The notes: a model not told the origin generated them from the sequence alone. 37,418 nt of DNA from an uncultured Chlorobiaceae bacterium (GCA_903994365.1 CAJEXL010000019.1:1-37418); one strand, 5' to 3'. Shown: positions 27,620-36,687, counted from the first letter of the stretch. Program-made: numbers and translations.

Positions 27620-30547
27620 TTAATAGCCAAAAATATCGTCAACCTTCAGCTCTTTGACCGTTCCATATTTTTGAAGAGTTGTCAGGTCAAGATTTTTTTT
27701 GTTCCCAAGCACCAGCATGACATGTTTCTTGTTGTTGAAATGGCTCTTGTGGAACTGCTCAATATCGTTGAGGTCCATGCTCCATGCTCCTTGATAGATA
27801 TCTTTTCTGATATCGTGGTCGTGCCCAAGACGGAATGCCTCTTCATAAGAGAAGAGAATTTCAGTTTTCGTGAGTCGTTCGGTGGCGATTTTCTGCAGAA
27901 TTCCATTCTGTGCCGAAGCAAAGAGTTGTGGCGATTTTGGCAGCACTCTCATCAGGCTGCTGATTCCTTCGAGCGCTTCCGGCAACTTGTCCGCCTGGGT
28001 GCCAATATAACTGACAATATAGTTGTGCTCCATCTTCTGTTTCGGTGTTTTGAACACCGAAAAGACAGAGTAGGCAAGCGCCTTGGCTTCGCGCAGCTCC
28101 TGGAAGACCACTGATGACATTCCTCCACCGTAGTATTCGTTGAACAGAGTGGCCAGCGGGACGATGGACTGGTTATAGAGTTCGTCTCTTGTCAAGAGGA
28201 TCACCTCGGCCTGAGTCATGTCATAGTCAACGACATAGACAAGATTGTCATTCTGCTCAAGATCTTTGTAAGGATCATTTGCTGGAGGAGTCTTGAACGA
28301 TTCAGGATAGTGCCGGACTGAATGCAGCTCTCCGAGCACCTCTTGTGAAGAGGCCGGGCCATAGTAGAGTACCCGGTGGCTGTACTGCAAGAGCGAATTG
28401 ATCTCTTCAAGCAGCTCTTTCGAGGTAACCTTCTCAAGCTCACTGTTGCTGAGGACGTTCGTGAAAGGCGATACCGGGCCATACTTTCCAAAACTTGTCA
28501 TGGCCTCAAAGAGTATCTTTTTCTTGGAGAGCTTGTCATCAGCCCGCTCTTTCATCACTCCCTCTTTAAGCTTTTCCAGCGCCTCTTTGTCAGGACGGGT
28601 ATCAACCAGAAGTTTTTCAAGCAGTCTGATTGCAGCGGCAGAGTTTTTCTGCAGTCCGGAAAGTTTCAGATAGACATAGTTGTCGGAGGTAAATGCCGAG
28701 AAGCTTGCGCCCACCTTGTATAACTCCTGGCTGAACTCTTTTGGCGTAAGTTCTGAGGTTCCGAGATAGGAGAGGTAGTCGAGAGCAAGATCAATTTTTT
28801 TGCTGTTATTTTTTCCAATGTCAAAGACGTAGTAGAGAGAGAAAAGCTCATTTTCACTGTTGTGCAGATAGTGCAGCTTTACTGAAGGGTTAACCTCAAA
28901 AAAGCCGATATCCTTTGTATAGTCAAGAAAACATGGAGTGGTCTTTTCAGATTTTTTTGCCAGAATATCCTCTGCAAAATTTGATGAAGTGTTCCGATTC
29001 ACCGTAAGTGGGGTGATCGGCGGTTTTTGTATTTTCGCTTCACTCTCTGGCGTGCCGTGTTCTTTGAAGATTGCGACATAATTCTCGTTGTAGTGCTCTT
29101 TGGCGAAGGCCACCAACTCCGGTTTGGTAATCTTCTCGAGGCGTTCTATCTGAGTGACATACTCCGGCCAGGGCATTCCCCAGATAAAGGCATCAACATA
29201 AGCCTCAACCCGTCCATGGTTGGTTTCATAGAGTTTCAGTTGCTCAATTTTCAGATCATTGATGGCAGCTTCGATCAGCCAGTCAGGAAACTTCCCCTCC
29301 TTCAGCACTTCAAGCTGGCCCAGCAGCTCTGATTTTACCTCATCAAGGCTTTGTCCTTCCCTCGGTTTTCCGGTCAGGATATGGGTGGAGTAATCCTTCA
29401 TCATCACCAGTGTTGATCCGGCATCAAGGACTTTCTGTTGCTGGTTCAGGTTGAGGTCAATCAGGCCTGCTGTGTGGTTGAACAGGATTTTGTCGACAAG
29501 GGTCAGGTAATCTGCATCCGAGGTGTTGACACCTTTGAAGCGAAAGCCAATGACCAACTCTTCAGATTCAGGCCCTTTTACCCTGGTGACCAGTGGTTTG
29601 GTGATTGCATCTTCAACAGCGGGAGTAAAAACTGGCACCTCTTTTGGCTCCAGTACCGAAAACTTCTCATCAATTAGCTTGATCATTGCATCCGGCTCAA
29701 AATCTCCGGCGATACAGAGCGCCATGTTGTTTGGAACATAATGGCTGCGGTAGTAATCGACAACATTTTTGATGGAGGGATTTTTAAGGTGCTCTGCCTT
29801 GCCAATGGTGGTTTGTGTTCCATAAGTGTGCTTTTGGAAGAGCCCGGCAAAGAGATTCTCCCATATTTTACGACTGTCACTATCCATGGTCATATTCTTC
29901 TCTTCATACACCGTTTCAAGTTCGGTATGAAAGAGGCGCATGACGGGATTGCGGAATCGCTCCGCCTCAATGGTCAGCCACTGGTCAAATTTGTTTGAGG
30001 GGATATCGTTGACATAGACGGTCTGTTCAACCCAGGTGTAGGCATTGGTGCCCTGGGCGCCGATGGAGCTGAGCAGCTTGTCATACTCATTGGGGACGGT
30101 AAAGCCAGCCGCAGCATTGGAGAGTGAATCAATCTTTTTGTAGATCGCAGCCCGTTTTTCAATGTTGGCCGTTGAGCGGTACTCTTCATAGAGATCAGTA
30201 ATTTTTTGAAGCTCAACATGCTCCTTTTCATAATCGAGAGAGCCGAGGGAGTCTGTGCCCTTGAAGAGCATGTGCTCCAGATAGTGTGCAAGCCCAGTTG
30301 TTTCGGCGGGATCATTTTTGCTGCCCGCCCGGACGGCAATAGAGGTGTATATCCTCGGCTCGTCATGATAGCGACTCATGTACACGGTCAGCCCATTTTT
30401 GAGAGTGTAGATTCTGGTGCGAAGAGAGTCTCCGGGGAGGGTTGTGTATGGGTGCGGGCTGGTTTCGTTCTTGTTCATAATGGGCGTACAGGAGATTAAA
30501 TGCAAAAAAAGTATCCCGATGATGAGCATGGGGGTACCGCGTTTCAT
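27620..30547 (-). CDS. M16 (pitrilysin/insulinase-type) zinc peptidase lipoprotein
   Basis: This 975-residue protein carries two M16 units. The N-terminal unit has the inverted zinc motif HYLEH (residues 88-92), and the further glutamate ligand lies in [11 protein letters not shown]. The second unit (from about residue 520) lacks the zinc motif, as usual. A lipoprotein signal [20 protein letters not shown] places the lipidated Cys at residue 20, so the enzyme should be membrane-anchored in the periplasm. I prefer the ATG at 30547 because it starts the signal; a frame to 30580 adds 11 residues that spoil it. It probably degrades peptides in the envelope; substrates are unknown. lptG follows after 36 bases. 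Confidence 0.93.
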   Translation of the reverse strand: MKRGTPMLIIGILFLHLISCTPIMNKNETSPHPYTTLPGDSLRTRIYTLKNGLTVYMSRYHDEPRIYTSIAVRAGSKNDPAETTGLAHYLEHMLFKGTDSLGSLDYEKEHVELQKITDLYEEYRSTANIEKRAAIYKKIDSLSNAAAGFTVPNEYDKLLSSIGAQGTNAYTWVEQTVYVNDIPSNKFDQWLTIEAERFRNPVMRLFHTELETVYEEKNMTMDSDSRKIWENLFAGLFQKHTYGTQTTIGKAEHLKNPSIKNVVDYYRSHYVPNNMALCIAGDFEPDAMIKLIDEKFSVLEPKEVPVFTPAVEDAITKPLVTRVKGPESEELVIGFRFKGVNTSDADYLTLVDKILFNHTAGLIDLNLNQQQKVLDAGSTLVMMKDYSTHILTGKPREGQSLDEVKSELLGQLEVLKEGKFPDWLIEAAINDLKIEQLKLYETNHGRVEAYVDAFIWGMPWPEYVTQIERLEKITKPELVAFAKEHYNENYVAIFKEHGTPESEAKIQKPPITPLTVNRNTSSNFAEDILAKKSEKTTPCFLDYTKDIGFFEVNPSVKLHYLHNSENELFSLYYVFDIGKNNSKKIDLALDYLSYLGTSELTPKEFSQELYKVGASFSAFTSDNYVYLKLSGLQKNSAAAIRLLEKLLVDTRPDKEALEKLKEGVMKERADDKLSKKKILFEAMTSFGKYGPVSPFTNVLSNSELEKVTSKELLEEINSLLQYSHRVLYYGPASSQEVLGELHSVRHYPESFKTPPANDPYKDLEQNDNLVYVVDYDMTQAEVILLTRDELYNQSIVPLATLFNEYYGGGMSSVVFQELREAKALAYSVFSVFKTPKQKMEHNYIVSYIGTQADKLPEALEGISSLMRVLPKSPQLFASAQNGILQKIATERLTKTEILFSYEEAFRLGHDHDIRKDIYQGAWSMDLNDIEQFHKSHFNNKKHVMLVLGNKKNLDLTTLQKYGTVKELKVDDIFGY

Positions 30548-30983
30548 TGGTAAGACAAGTTGAGAATTATCCAGCATCAAAAAAAGATAATAATGGGATT
30601 AAAAGCAGATAATTGCAACCATGGCAAGAGCTTTTTTAAAGAGAAGGCTGCATATATACCCCGGTCTTTATTTTTAAATCTCTTGTCCGTGGTAAGGGCT
30701 CCTGTTTTCAGCATTCCAAAGTATATGGCCATAATTTTCGCTTTTGCGTTATCGTTAGAATAAAAACTATAAAAAAACGAGAACACCAAGGATTGTTTTG
30801 TGACCACTCCGTCAGGCTTCGCCTGCCACCCCTCCGATGGAGGGGAATCAAGAAGGACTGTCGGGGTAGAAAATTCCCCTCCATCGGAGGGGTGCCCCGC
30901 AGGGGCGGGGTGGTTATTGCCATCTGTGGCGATAAATGTCAACAAAAATGGCGCAGTTTTAATATAAAAGTCTCTACGAACAA
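30548..30983. other. 436-base intergenic region with one copy of the palindromic repeat
   Basis: This region separates the M16 gene from the island. From 30548 to about 30800 it is AT-rich with no recognised gene. Positions 30801-30926 hold repeat copy A. Open frames across the repeat are low-complexity Pro/Gly/Arg readings of the repeat itself. Confidence 0.7.
30801..30926. repeat. Multi-hairpin palindromic repeat, copy A
   Basis: The unit begins TGACCACTCCGTCAGGC and ends CGGGGTGGTTATTGCC. It carries CAGGC-ttc-GCCTG, then CCCCTCC-gat-GGAGGGG, a variable centre, CCCCTCC-atc-GGAGGGG and GCCCC-gca-GGGGC. The outer arms ACCACTCCG and CGGGGTGGT close the structure, with one mismatch. It lies 58 bases after the hsdM stop codon and has the same orientation as copies B, C and D. 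Confidence 0.9.
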
Positions 30984-32626
30984 TCATGGTTTAAGATAAC
31001 TGTTTGAGGAGTCTCCCATCGGCAAAAACGGTAACCCAAGCTCCTTCAGAAACTCATTATGCTTCCGGGTGGCATAAACAATTTTCTGTTCAATCTCAAC
31101 CAACTCACTATTGACAGCTTGAAGGTCAACTTCTACCTCTTCCTGAGCGGTACTGATATAGCGTGAGATATTCAGGTTGTAGCCGTTGGTTTCAATCTCC
31201 TCCATCGTTACCCGTCGAGAGTAACGCAACTCCTCACAGCGGAATTGATAGGTGTCAACAATCTTCTCGATATCATCCTCCCGCAACCGGTTTTGCCGTT
31301 TCCCTTTCTCAAAGTGTTTGCTGGCGTTGATGAAGAGGATGTCGTCGGGTTTTTTGCATTTTTTCAACACCAGAATGCAGACCGGAATACCAGTGGAGAA
31401 AAAGAGGTTGGCGGGCAGGCCGATGACGGTGTCGATATGGCCGTCCTTGAGCAGTTTGGTGCGAATGCGTTCCTCCACACCGCCACGGAAGAGCACACCG
31501 TGGGGGAGGATGATGGCCATGGTGCCCTCTTTGGCGAGATAGTGGAAGCCGTGCAGCAGAAAGGCGAAGTCGGCGGCAGATTTGGGGGCCAGTCCGTAAT
31601 TCTTGAAGCGCACATCATCGCCCAACGCGTCCGTGAGCTCCCAGCGGTAGCTGAAGGGCGGATTGGCCACGACGGCATCAAACTGTCTCTTTTTGGCCGG
31701 GTTGGCTTCGCGCAGCATATCCCAGTCATTCAGCAGCGTATCGCCGTGGAAAATCTCAAACTCAGAATCTTTCACCCCGTGCAGCAGCATGTTCATGCGC
31801 GCCAGGTTGTAGGTGGTGATGTTTGACTCTTGCCCGTAGATTTTACCAATGCCATGCGCTCCCATCTTCTTGCGCACATTGAGCAGCAATGAGCCGGATC
31901 CGCAGGCAAAGTCGAGCACGTTTTCAAGATATCGCTTTTTGCCGGTGGCTGGCTCCTGACTGTCGAGCGTGACAATGGCTGAGAGAATGGTGGAAATCTG
32001 CTGCGGTGTGTAGAACTCGCCCGCCTTTTTTCCTGAACCGGCGGCAAACTGGCCAATCAGGTATTCGTAGGCATCGCCCAAGGTGTCGCTGTCTGTTGAA
32101 AACTCCTTCAGCCCCTCGGCAATTTTGGTGATGATGGTGCAGAGCTTGGCATTGCGATCGGTATACTGCTTGCCAAGCTTTTCCGAGTTCAAGTTGATTT
32201 CCGAGAACAAGCCCTGAAAGGTACTGGCAAAAGATTCATTCTCGATGTAATCGAAGGCTTTTTGCAGGGTATGCAGTAACTCCCCATCCTGCGTGCGGGC
32301 CATCTCCGCAATGCTGCCCCAAAGGAATTGCGGCTTGATCACATAATGCACCTTGAGGCGCATCTGCTTTTCAAATTCAACAATATCATCCGTATTGCCG
32401 TCGTACCAGAGTTACAGCGGCGTGGTGTTGGGCTGCTCTCTTGCTTGTCAGGAAAATCTCTGCCCAGCTCTTTTTTTGCCGAGGCTTCGTAGTTGTCGGA
32501 AAGGTAACGCAAGAAGAGGAAGGAGAGCATATAGTCGCGGAAATCGTCGGCGTTCATGGCTCCGCGCAGTTGGTCGGCAATGCACCAAAGGGTCGTGCCC
32601 ATTTGTTTCTGGTTTTGTTCGGTCAT
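30984..32626 (-). pseudogene. hsdM: Type I restriction-modification methyltransferase subunit, disrupted
   Basis: HsdM methylates adenine in the target of a type I restriction system. The N-terminal helical domain begins at 32626 (MTEQNQKQMGTTLWCIADQL to LGRDFPDKQE). The frame then shifts near 32430. The next frame reads NTTPL, a TAA stop at 32412-32414, then LWYDGNTDDIVEFEKQMRLKVHY, where the intact family has TPL-x-LWY. From the ATG at 32363 a 459-residue frame continues with the methyltransferase domain: DFACGSGSLLLNVRK (SAM site) and VVANPPFSYRWE (catalytic NPPF). Two separate lesions mean no full HsdM is made unless both are bypassed; the 459-residue part lacks the N-terminal domain. A 22-codon frame (32623-32691) overlaps the start by ATGA. 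No hsdR is in the window. Confidence 0.88.
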
Positions 32627-32775
32627 GACTGATTTTTAGTGTGCGCGATTGCTTTTCGGCTGATCTTTTCGACGCTTACATCTTGCTTCATGCTCTCTCG
32701 CCACCGGGATTTAATAAAGGGCTGCGCAAGCGGACGTATCACTGATCTGTCCAAGGGGAGGAGCGCAAACCCTGA

Positions 32776-33654
32776 CTATAGCCCTTCCACAAGAGTAATC
32801 GGCAGACCAGTACAACGTGAAATCGTTTCTATATCTAAACCTGACACTTTAAGGCTTTTTGCAACTTCCATTGCCTTTTGCTGGCTTCCCTCAGCCTTCC
32901 CCTCGACTATCCCCTCGGCCTTGCCCTCATCATAAGCGGTATCGACAACATTCTTCAGGTCACGATAGACCTTGAGGCTCTCTTCATAAGCTGCCGCTTC
33001 CACACTCGAATACTTTGCGATTTCTGCCAGTTCAAATACTTTGAGGAAGACCCTTTCCTGAAGAGAAGCCGGTCGGTCAGTCAGCTCAGGGAGATGGCGA
33101 AGAAGGAAGCACCATTTGTCGAAGTCAGTAACAAGCTCATCAATTGTTTTCGTGAACTTGGGAAGTTCGAGGTAAATAAAGGTGAGCTTGTCGAAGAAAA
33201 CTGCGCCCGTTGAACGATCAACCAGCTTTACTTCATGGTGAACGACCTCATTATCAGCTTTATCCTCATCAAACACGAAATCAAGAATACCGACCATATA
33301 GACAGCCTTCAGGCAGAAATTCCACGATCCGCTCTGTGCCTGCTGTTGAACAGGAAAGGTTGCATAAAAAATCGATCGATCTTTGAAGTAGTTCTGCTTT
33401 GCCCGCTGCATCTCTACGATGAATTTTTCACCCTTTTCATTTTCACAATAAAGGTCAAAAATTGCCCTGCGGTCGTATTCACTCCGCCCAACCTGCTCAT
33501 TAGGCAAAAATGAAAGGTCGGAAACTGTACCCGCCTCGGCAGGCAAGAGCGTATTCAAAAACGCGATCAGCAGGTCTTTGTTTACCTCGGAGCCAAAGAT
33601 CTTCTTGAAACCAAAGTCGGTAAAGGGGTTTATGTAACGATCTTTTAAAAGCAT
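32776..33654 (-). CDS. Rpn/PDDEXK-type nuclease (transposase-like)
   Basis: This 292-residue protein of the PD-(D/E)XK transposase-like group (Rpn, recombination-promoting nuclease) starts YINPFTDFGFKKIFG, the family signature near the N-terminus. The nuclease residues are visible as Asp67 in FDLYC, and Glu81 and Gln83 in FIVEMQ. After residue 200 come helices and the typical repeat-like tail DEGKAEGIVEGKAEGSQQKA. I chose the ATG at 33654, with AAGGGA seven bases upstream; a frame to 33693 is family-foreign. Known members cut DNA and promote RecA-independent recombination, and such genes are common in accessory regions. It appears intact, unlike its neighbours. Confidence 0.87.
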   Translation of the reverse strand: MLLKDRYINPFTDFGFKKIFGSEVNKDLLIAFLNTLLPAEAGTVSDLSFLPNEQVGRSEYDRRAIFDLYCENEKGEKFIVEMQRAKQNYFKDRSIFYATFPVQQQAQSGSWNFCLKAVYMVGILDFVFDEDKADNEVVHHEVKLVDRSTGAVFFDKLTFIYLELPKFTKTIDELVTDFDKWCFLLRHLPELTDRPASLQERVFLKVFELAEIAKYSSVEAAAYEESLKVYRDLKNVVDTAYDEGKAEGIVEGKAEGSQQKAMEVAKSLKVSGLDIETISRCTGLPITLVEGL

Positions 33655-33715
33655 AGTGCAGTCCCTTGCTGAACTGAATTTCAATGAGTCCACTGTTTTC
33701 TGTTAATATAGGAAC

Positions 33716-34142
33716 TCAGGGGTATCCTGCAATGAAACACAATACCAGGCCGGAAGGCTGGGGATTTATAGACTCTTGTGCTTCGGATGCCTGGCGGCGC
33801 AGTTCTTCCGCTGAAATCCACACCAATTTTTCCATCTTTCTCAATCACGATATTGGTATTCGTCTGAATAGCGGTTTCACGGGCTAATGCGGCGGCTCGT
33901 TGCATAGCGGCTAATGAACCACGAAGGTCAGGGTTTTTAGCCTTTGAAATATCTTTTGCGTTCACAGGTTTTCTCCCCATGGTTGTTTTATGGTCAATCA
34001 ACATCTGTTCCATCTGTACCGGTGTTTGCCGGGTAGAGATACCCTCTTCCTTTGCCAATTGTTCGAGAAGAATATGTACTAGCCTGAATTTATCAGCGTG
34101 TGACAAGGACGCTACAGAGGGCAAGAGGTCGTTAATTGACAT
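33716..34142 (-). pseudogene. Antitoxin-like protein with a homopolymer frameshift
   Basis: The N-terminus (MSINDLLPSVASLSHADKFR then LVHILLEQLAKEE) resembles small antitoxin-like proteins of cyanobacteria and Chlorobi. The middle has DISKAKNPDLRGSLAAMQRA and TNTNIVIEKDGK. Just after DGK a run of five A at about 33833 throws the frame off: the continuing frame gives a Pro/Arg-rich tail to 33681. The shifted frame gives LVWISAEELRRQASEAQE and stops at 33716, which fits the expected end of such proteins. One extra A explains it. No toxin gene is found next to it, so if functional it is an orphan. The family name is not recognised with certainty. Confidence 0.55.
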
Positions 34143-34228
34143 GTTTGGTTTGCTCTACAGGTTAATTGCATGTTGTTGACTACTGATCATGATTCTTTTG
34201 CTTCTGATACGTTGCTTGCCTGCATAAT

Positions 34229-34342
34229 AACCACCCCGTCAGGCTTCGCCTGCCACCCCTCCGGGGGAGGGGAATTTTCTCTCACGGATCCTCTTCTTGA
34301 TTCCCCTCCTTTGGAGGGGTGCCCCAAAGGGGCGGGGTGGTT
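34229..34342. repeat. Multi-hairpin palindromic repeat, copy B
   Basis: It has the same layout as copy A: ACCACCCCGTCAGGC on the left and GGGGCGGGGTGGT on the right, with the inner CCCCTCC and GGAGGGG blocks. The first inner hairpin is diverged (cccctccgggggagggg). Its right half overlaps the 3' end of the DUF559 reading frame and supplies the last codons (TTPPLWGTPPKEGN). Confidence 0.9.
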
Positions 34343-34738
34343 GTTTTCCTGTCGAGTTCAAGCCCGCTGGTAATCGGGGTGGTTGCGACTGCAAAAGCTG
34401 GATGAGCATGTAAATATTCCATTACTCCTGATAAATTTGTCTTTATATCACTGTCAAGAAAATGAATCATGGTCAAATCAAGTCCTTCAAGAAAAGCATC
34501 ACGCGCTGTATCATATTCAACTTTATCATTATGACTGCTTCCATCAATTTCAATAACAATCTTTTTTTCGGCACAGTAAAAATCAACAATGAAATTGCCT
34601 ATGATTTTGACGATCAAAATCAACACCTGAAAATTGTTTGTTTTTAAGTCCATTCCACAATAACACTTCAGAGATATTCCCTGCTCGACGTAATGCTTTT
34701 GCCCGTCCTTTTAGCGCTGGATTATAGGGCAGCGACAT
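34282..34738 (-). pseudogene. DUF559 (Vsr-like PD-(D/E)XK) endonuclease, frameshifted
   Basis: From the ATG at 34738 the frame reads MSLPYNPALKGRAKALRRAG and then SEVLLWNGLKNKQFSGVDFDRQ, the usual DUF559 start. Near 34610 an A run with four A (six would keep the frame) shifts the reading. The next frame continues IGNFIVDFYCAEKKIVIEID and GSSHNDKVEYDTARDAFLEG, ending in FLDSDIKTNLSGVMEYL. The presumed catalytic acids in VDF and VIEIDG are present. The frame then runs into repeat copy B and stops at 34282. DUF559 proteins are Vsr-like endonucleases of unknown role. Two bases missing, or one extra, would explain the shift; a sequencing error in the A run is possible. Confidence 0.8.
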
Positions 34739-34794
34739 GTATTGCTTTGTGTTACGCATAGTATTGCCATTTCAGGTGTTTCTTGCTTGCATTT

Positions 34795-34923
34795 GTGACC
34801 ACCCCGTCAGGCTTCGCCTGCCACCCCTCCGACGGAGGGGAATTTTCTTCCCCGCCAATCCTTCTTCATTCCCCTCCTCTGGAGGGGTGCCCCGAAGGGG
34901 CGGGGTGGTTATTACCATCTGCG
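34795..34923. repeat. Multi-hairpin palindromic repeat, copy C
   Basis: It has the same layout: TGTGACCACCCCGTCAGGC on the left, two CCCCTCC/GGAGGGG hairpins, GCCCC-gaa-GGGGC, and CGGGGTGGTTATTACCATC on the right. It starts 57 bases upstream of the DUF559 ATG. Together with copy D it forms a tandem pair with a 198-base period that includes upstream sequence from ttacgcata (34752 and 34950). Confidence 0.9.
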
Positions 34924-34991
34924 GTGAAATGATAAGTATTATTTTTTTATTACGCATAATATTACTCGTTTATGGGTTGCTTCCCAGCATT

Positions 34992-35122
34992 TGTGACCAC
35001 CCCGTCAGGCTTCGCCTGCCACCCCTCCGATGGAGGGGAATTTTCTCCCCCAAGCTCCTCTTTTTCATTCCCCTCCTCTGGAGGGGTGCCCCGAAGGGGC
35101 GGGGTGGTTATTGCTATCTGCC
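34992..35122. repeat. Multi-hairpin palindromic repeat, copy D
   Basis: It has the same layout and orientation as copy C, with a centre of similar length. Its right end (GGTGGTTATTGCTATCTG) runs into the HsdS remnant, whose reading frame continues through the repeat as DSNNHPAPSGHPSRGGE. Confidence 0.9.
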
Positions 35123-35244
35123 GGGAAAAGCTGCTGCATGAGGCCTTTTTTATGAGTCTTGAGCGTGGTGAGCTTTTGGGTTTGTGCGGTGATCAGTTCG
35201 TCGATGGATGAAAAGCAGTCGGCGATTTTTTGTTGCTCGCTTTG
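35119..35244 (-). pseudogene. hsdS: C-terminal remnant of a type I restriction specificity subunit
   Basis: About 40 codons read EQQKIADCFSSIDELITAQT then QKLTTLKTHKKGLMQQLFPA, a near-standard HsdS C-terminal helix that packs against HsdM. The target-recognition domains are absent. The open frame starts at 35349, but its first 35 residues are not HsdS-like. After QLFPA the frame enters repeat copy D. The remnant lies about 2.5 kb upstream of hsdM on the same strand, so the type I locus has been rearranged as well as mutated. Confidence 0.82.
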
Positions 35245-35392
35245 AATTTTATCATTGTTTCGCCTGGAAATAATGCGCAATATACTCAAACTTCGAGCAG
35301 GCATTTCCTGCAATAGATTATGACAGCTATGCAACGGTTTACCGTGCAAAGCTGCATGAAGAACGTCAATACAACGCTTTCGCGGAAGCTTT

Positions 35393-36667
35393 TTACCCCT
35401 TCACCTCAAGAATATCCCCCCACCGCGTCGTATAGCAAGGCGAAAGGCAATCCTGATTCGGCTTCCAGTTGCCGGCATTTTCCGACGCAATCCGAACCGC
35501 ACCACGCCCGTAACGCTGATTAATGCCATCCATCAGCAGCATCAGCTTTTTACTCTGCTCACTGTCAGCCGCCGCCTCATCAGCAAAGAGCGAAAGAGTT
35601 CTGCCAGCCAACGCGAGCGGCGAGAGCTCACTCACGATCACCCCCGCTTTTTTGTAGGCATACCCGCCACGAAAGAGCAGATCCAGCACCGATTGAGCTG
35701 CACGAATCAGCATCATGGAGTTCTGAGTCGGGTACTGTAAAGAGACCGTTTTCGTCCCCCAATACCGTGCCTGCTGATCATCAAACGGGCTGGTGCCAAT
35801 AAAAAGTGTCAAAAGGGAAGCTGCCGCCCCCTCCTTGCGCAGCTTCACCGCGCACTTGCCCGCAAAGGTTGCTACCGCTTGATGCAACTCCTCCCATGTT
35901 GATACACTCTTGCCAAATGACCGTGAGGTGCAGATGCTTTGCTTGGCAACTCTGACAAGCTCCATCGGCAAGCAGGATATGCCGTTCAGCTCTGCCTGCA
36001 CCTTTGCGCCGGTGATGTGCAGATGCTTGCGTACCCAGGGCGCAGGGGCAGCAGCTAGATCAGCAGCGGTCGTGATGTTGCGCAGAGAGAGCAGCTTGGT
36101 CGACTGCCGCCCGATGCCCCAAACATCCTCAGCCTTTGTCATGGCAAGCGCTGAAGCAATCAATTCCGAACGATCAAGCAGGCAGACTCCCTGATAATGC
36201 GGATTCTTTTTCGCCAGCCGGTTGGCAACCTTGGCAAGTGTCTTGGTTGGCGCCATACCAACACAAACCGGAATGCCGGTATGCTGCCTCACTCTCCGAC
36301 GGATAAGGCGCGCATACTCCGTCAGGTCATACCGCCCAAAACTGCTCATAGCAAGAAATGCCTCATCAATGGAATACAGCTCAATATCAGGAGCCAGACC
36401 CGCCAGCGTCATCATCACCCGTGACGACATATCTCCATACAACGGATAGTTTGACGAAAAGACCGCCACCTTGTGCCGCCGGAGCAGCTCCCTGCACTTG
36501 AATACCGGTGTTCCCATCTGAATGCCAAGCGCCTTGGCCTCCTCCGAACGGGCAATAATGCACCCGTCATTGTTCGAGAGCACCACCACCGGACTGGTGC
36601 GCAAAGCAGGGTTAAAGAGCCTCTCACAGGAGGCATAAAAGTTGTTGCAGTCAACCAGAGCAAACAT
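35393..36667 (-). CDS. umuC: Y-family DNA polymerase, UmuC-type
   Basis: This 424-residue protein is the length of E. coli UmuC (422), the catalytic subunit of the translesion polymerase Pol V. The palm has DCNNFYASCE at the start and SIDEAFLAM near residue 98, which hold the metal-binding acids. The little-finger and C-terminal UmuC domain follow (SRSFGKSVSTWEELHQAV and onward). The ATG at 36667 lies 20 bases after the umuD stop. It is intact, although it borders the decayed island; part of the region just beyond its 3' end carries the HsdS remnant. Confidence 0.95.
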   Translation of the reverse strand: MFALVDCNNFYASCERLFNPALRTSPVVVLSNNDGCIIARSEEAKALGIQMGTPVFKCRELLRRHKVAVFSSNYPLYGDMSSRVMMTLAGLAPDIELYSIDEAFLAMSSFGRYDLTEYARLIRRRVRQHTGIPVCVGMAPTKTLAKVANRLAKKNPHYQGVCLLDRSELIASALAMTKAEDVWGIGRQSTKLLSLRNITTAADLAAAPAPWVRKHLHITGAKVQAELNGISCLPMELVRVAKQSICTSRSFGKSVSTWEELHQAVATFAGKCAVKLRKEGAAASLLTLFIGTSPFDDQQARYWGTKTVSLQYPTQNSMMLIRAAQSVLDLLFRGGYAYKKAGVIVSELSPLALAGRTLSLFADEAAADSEQSKKLMLLMDGINQRYGRGAVRIASENAGNWKPNQDCLSPCYTTRWGDILEVKG

Positions 36668-36687
36668 AACGCAGATCTCCGGTCAGT

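Noticed and set aside
30801..35122. Interpretation of the palindromic repeats as a CRISPR array
   Set aside because: The units are long, internally palindromic and irregularly spaced, without short unique spacers or cas genes.
34737..35141. Long plus-strand frame of 134 codons across repeats C and D
   Set aside because: It is a translation of the repeat itself (RLRLPPLRRRGI-type reading) and does not look like a protein.
35274..35435. Plus-strand 53-codon frame with a charged, protein-like reading (DYDSYATVYRAKLHEERQ)
   Set aside because: It has no start codon of its own and overlaps the umuC 3' end; it could be a gene fragment, but no family was recognised.
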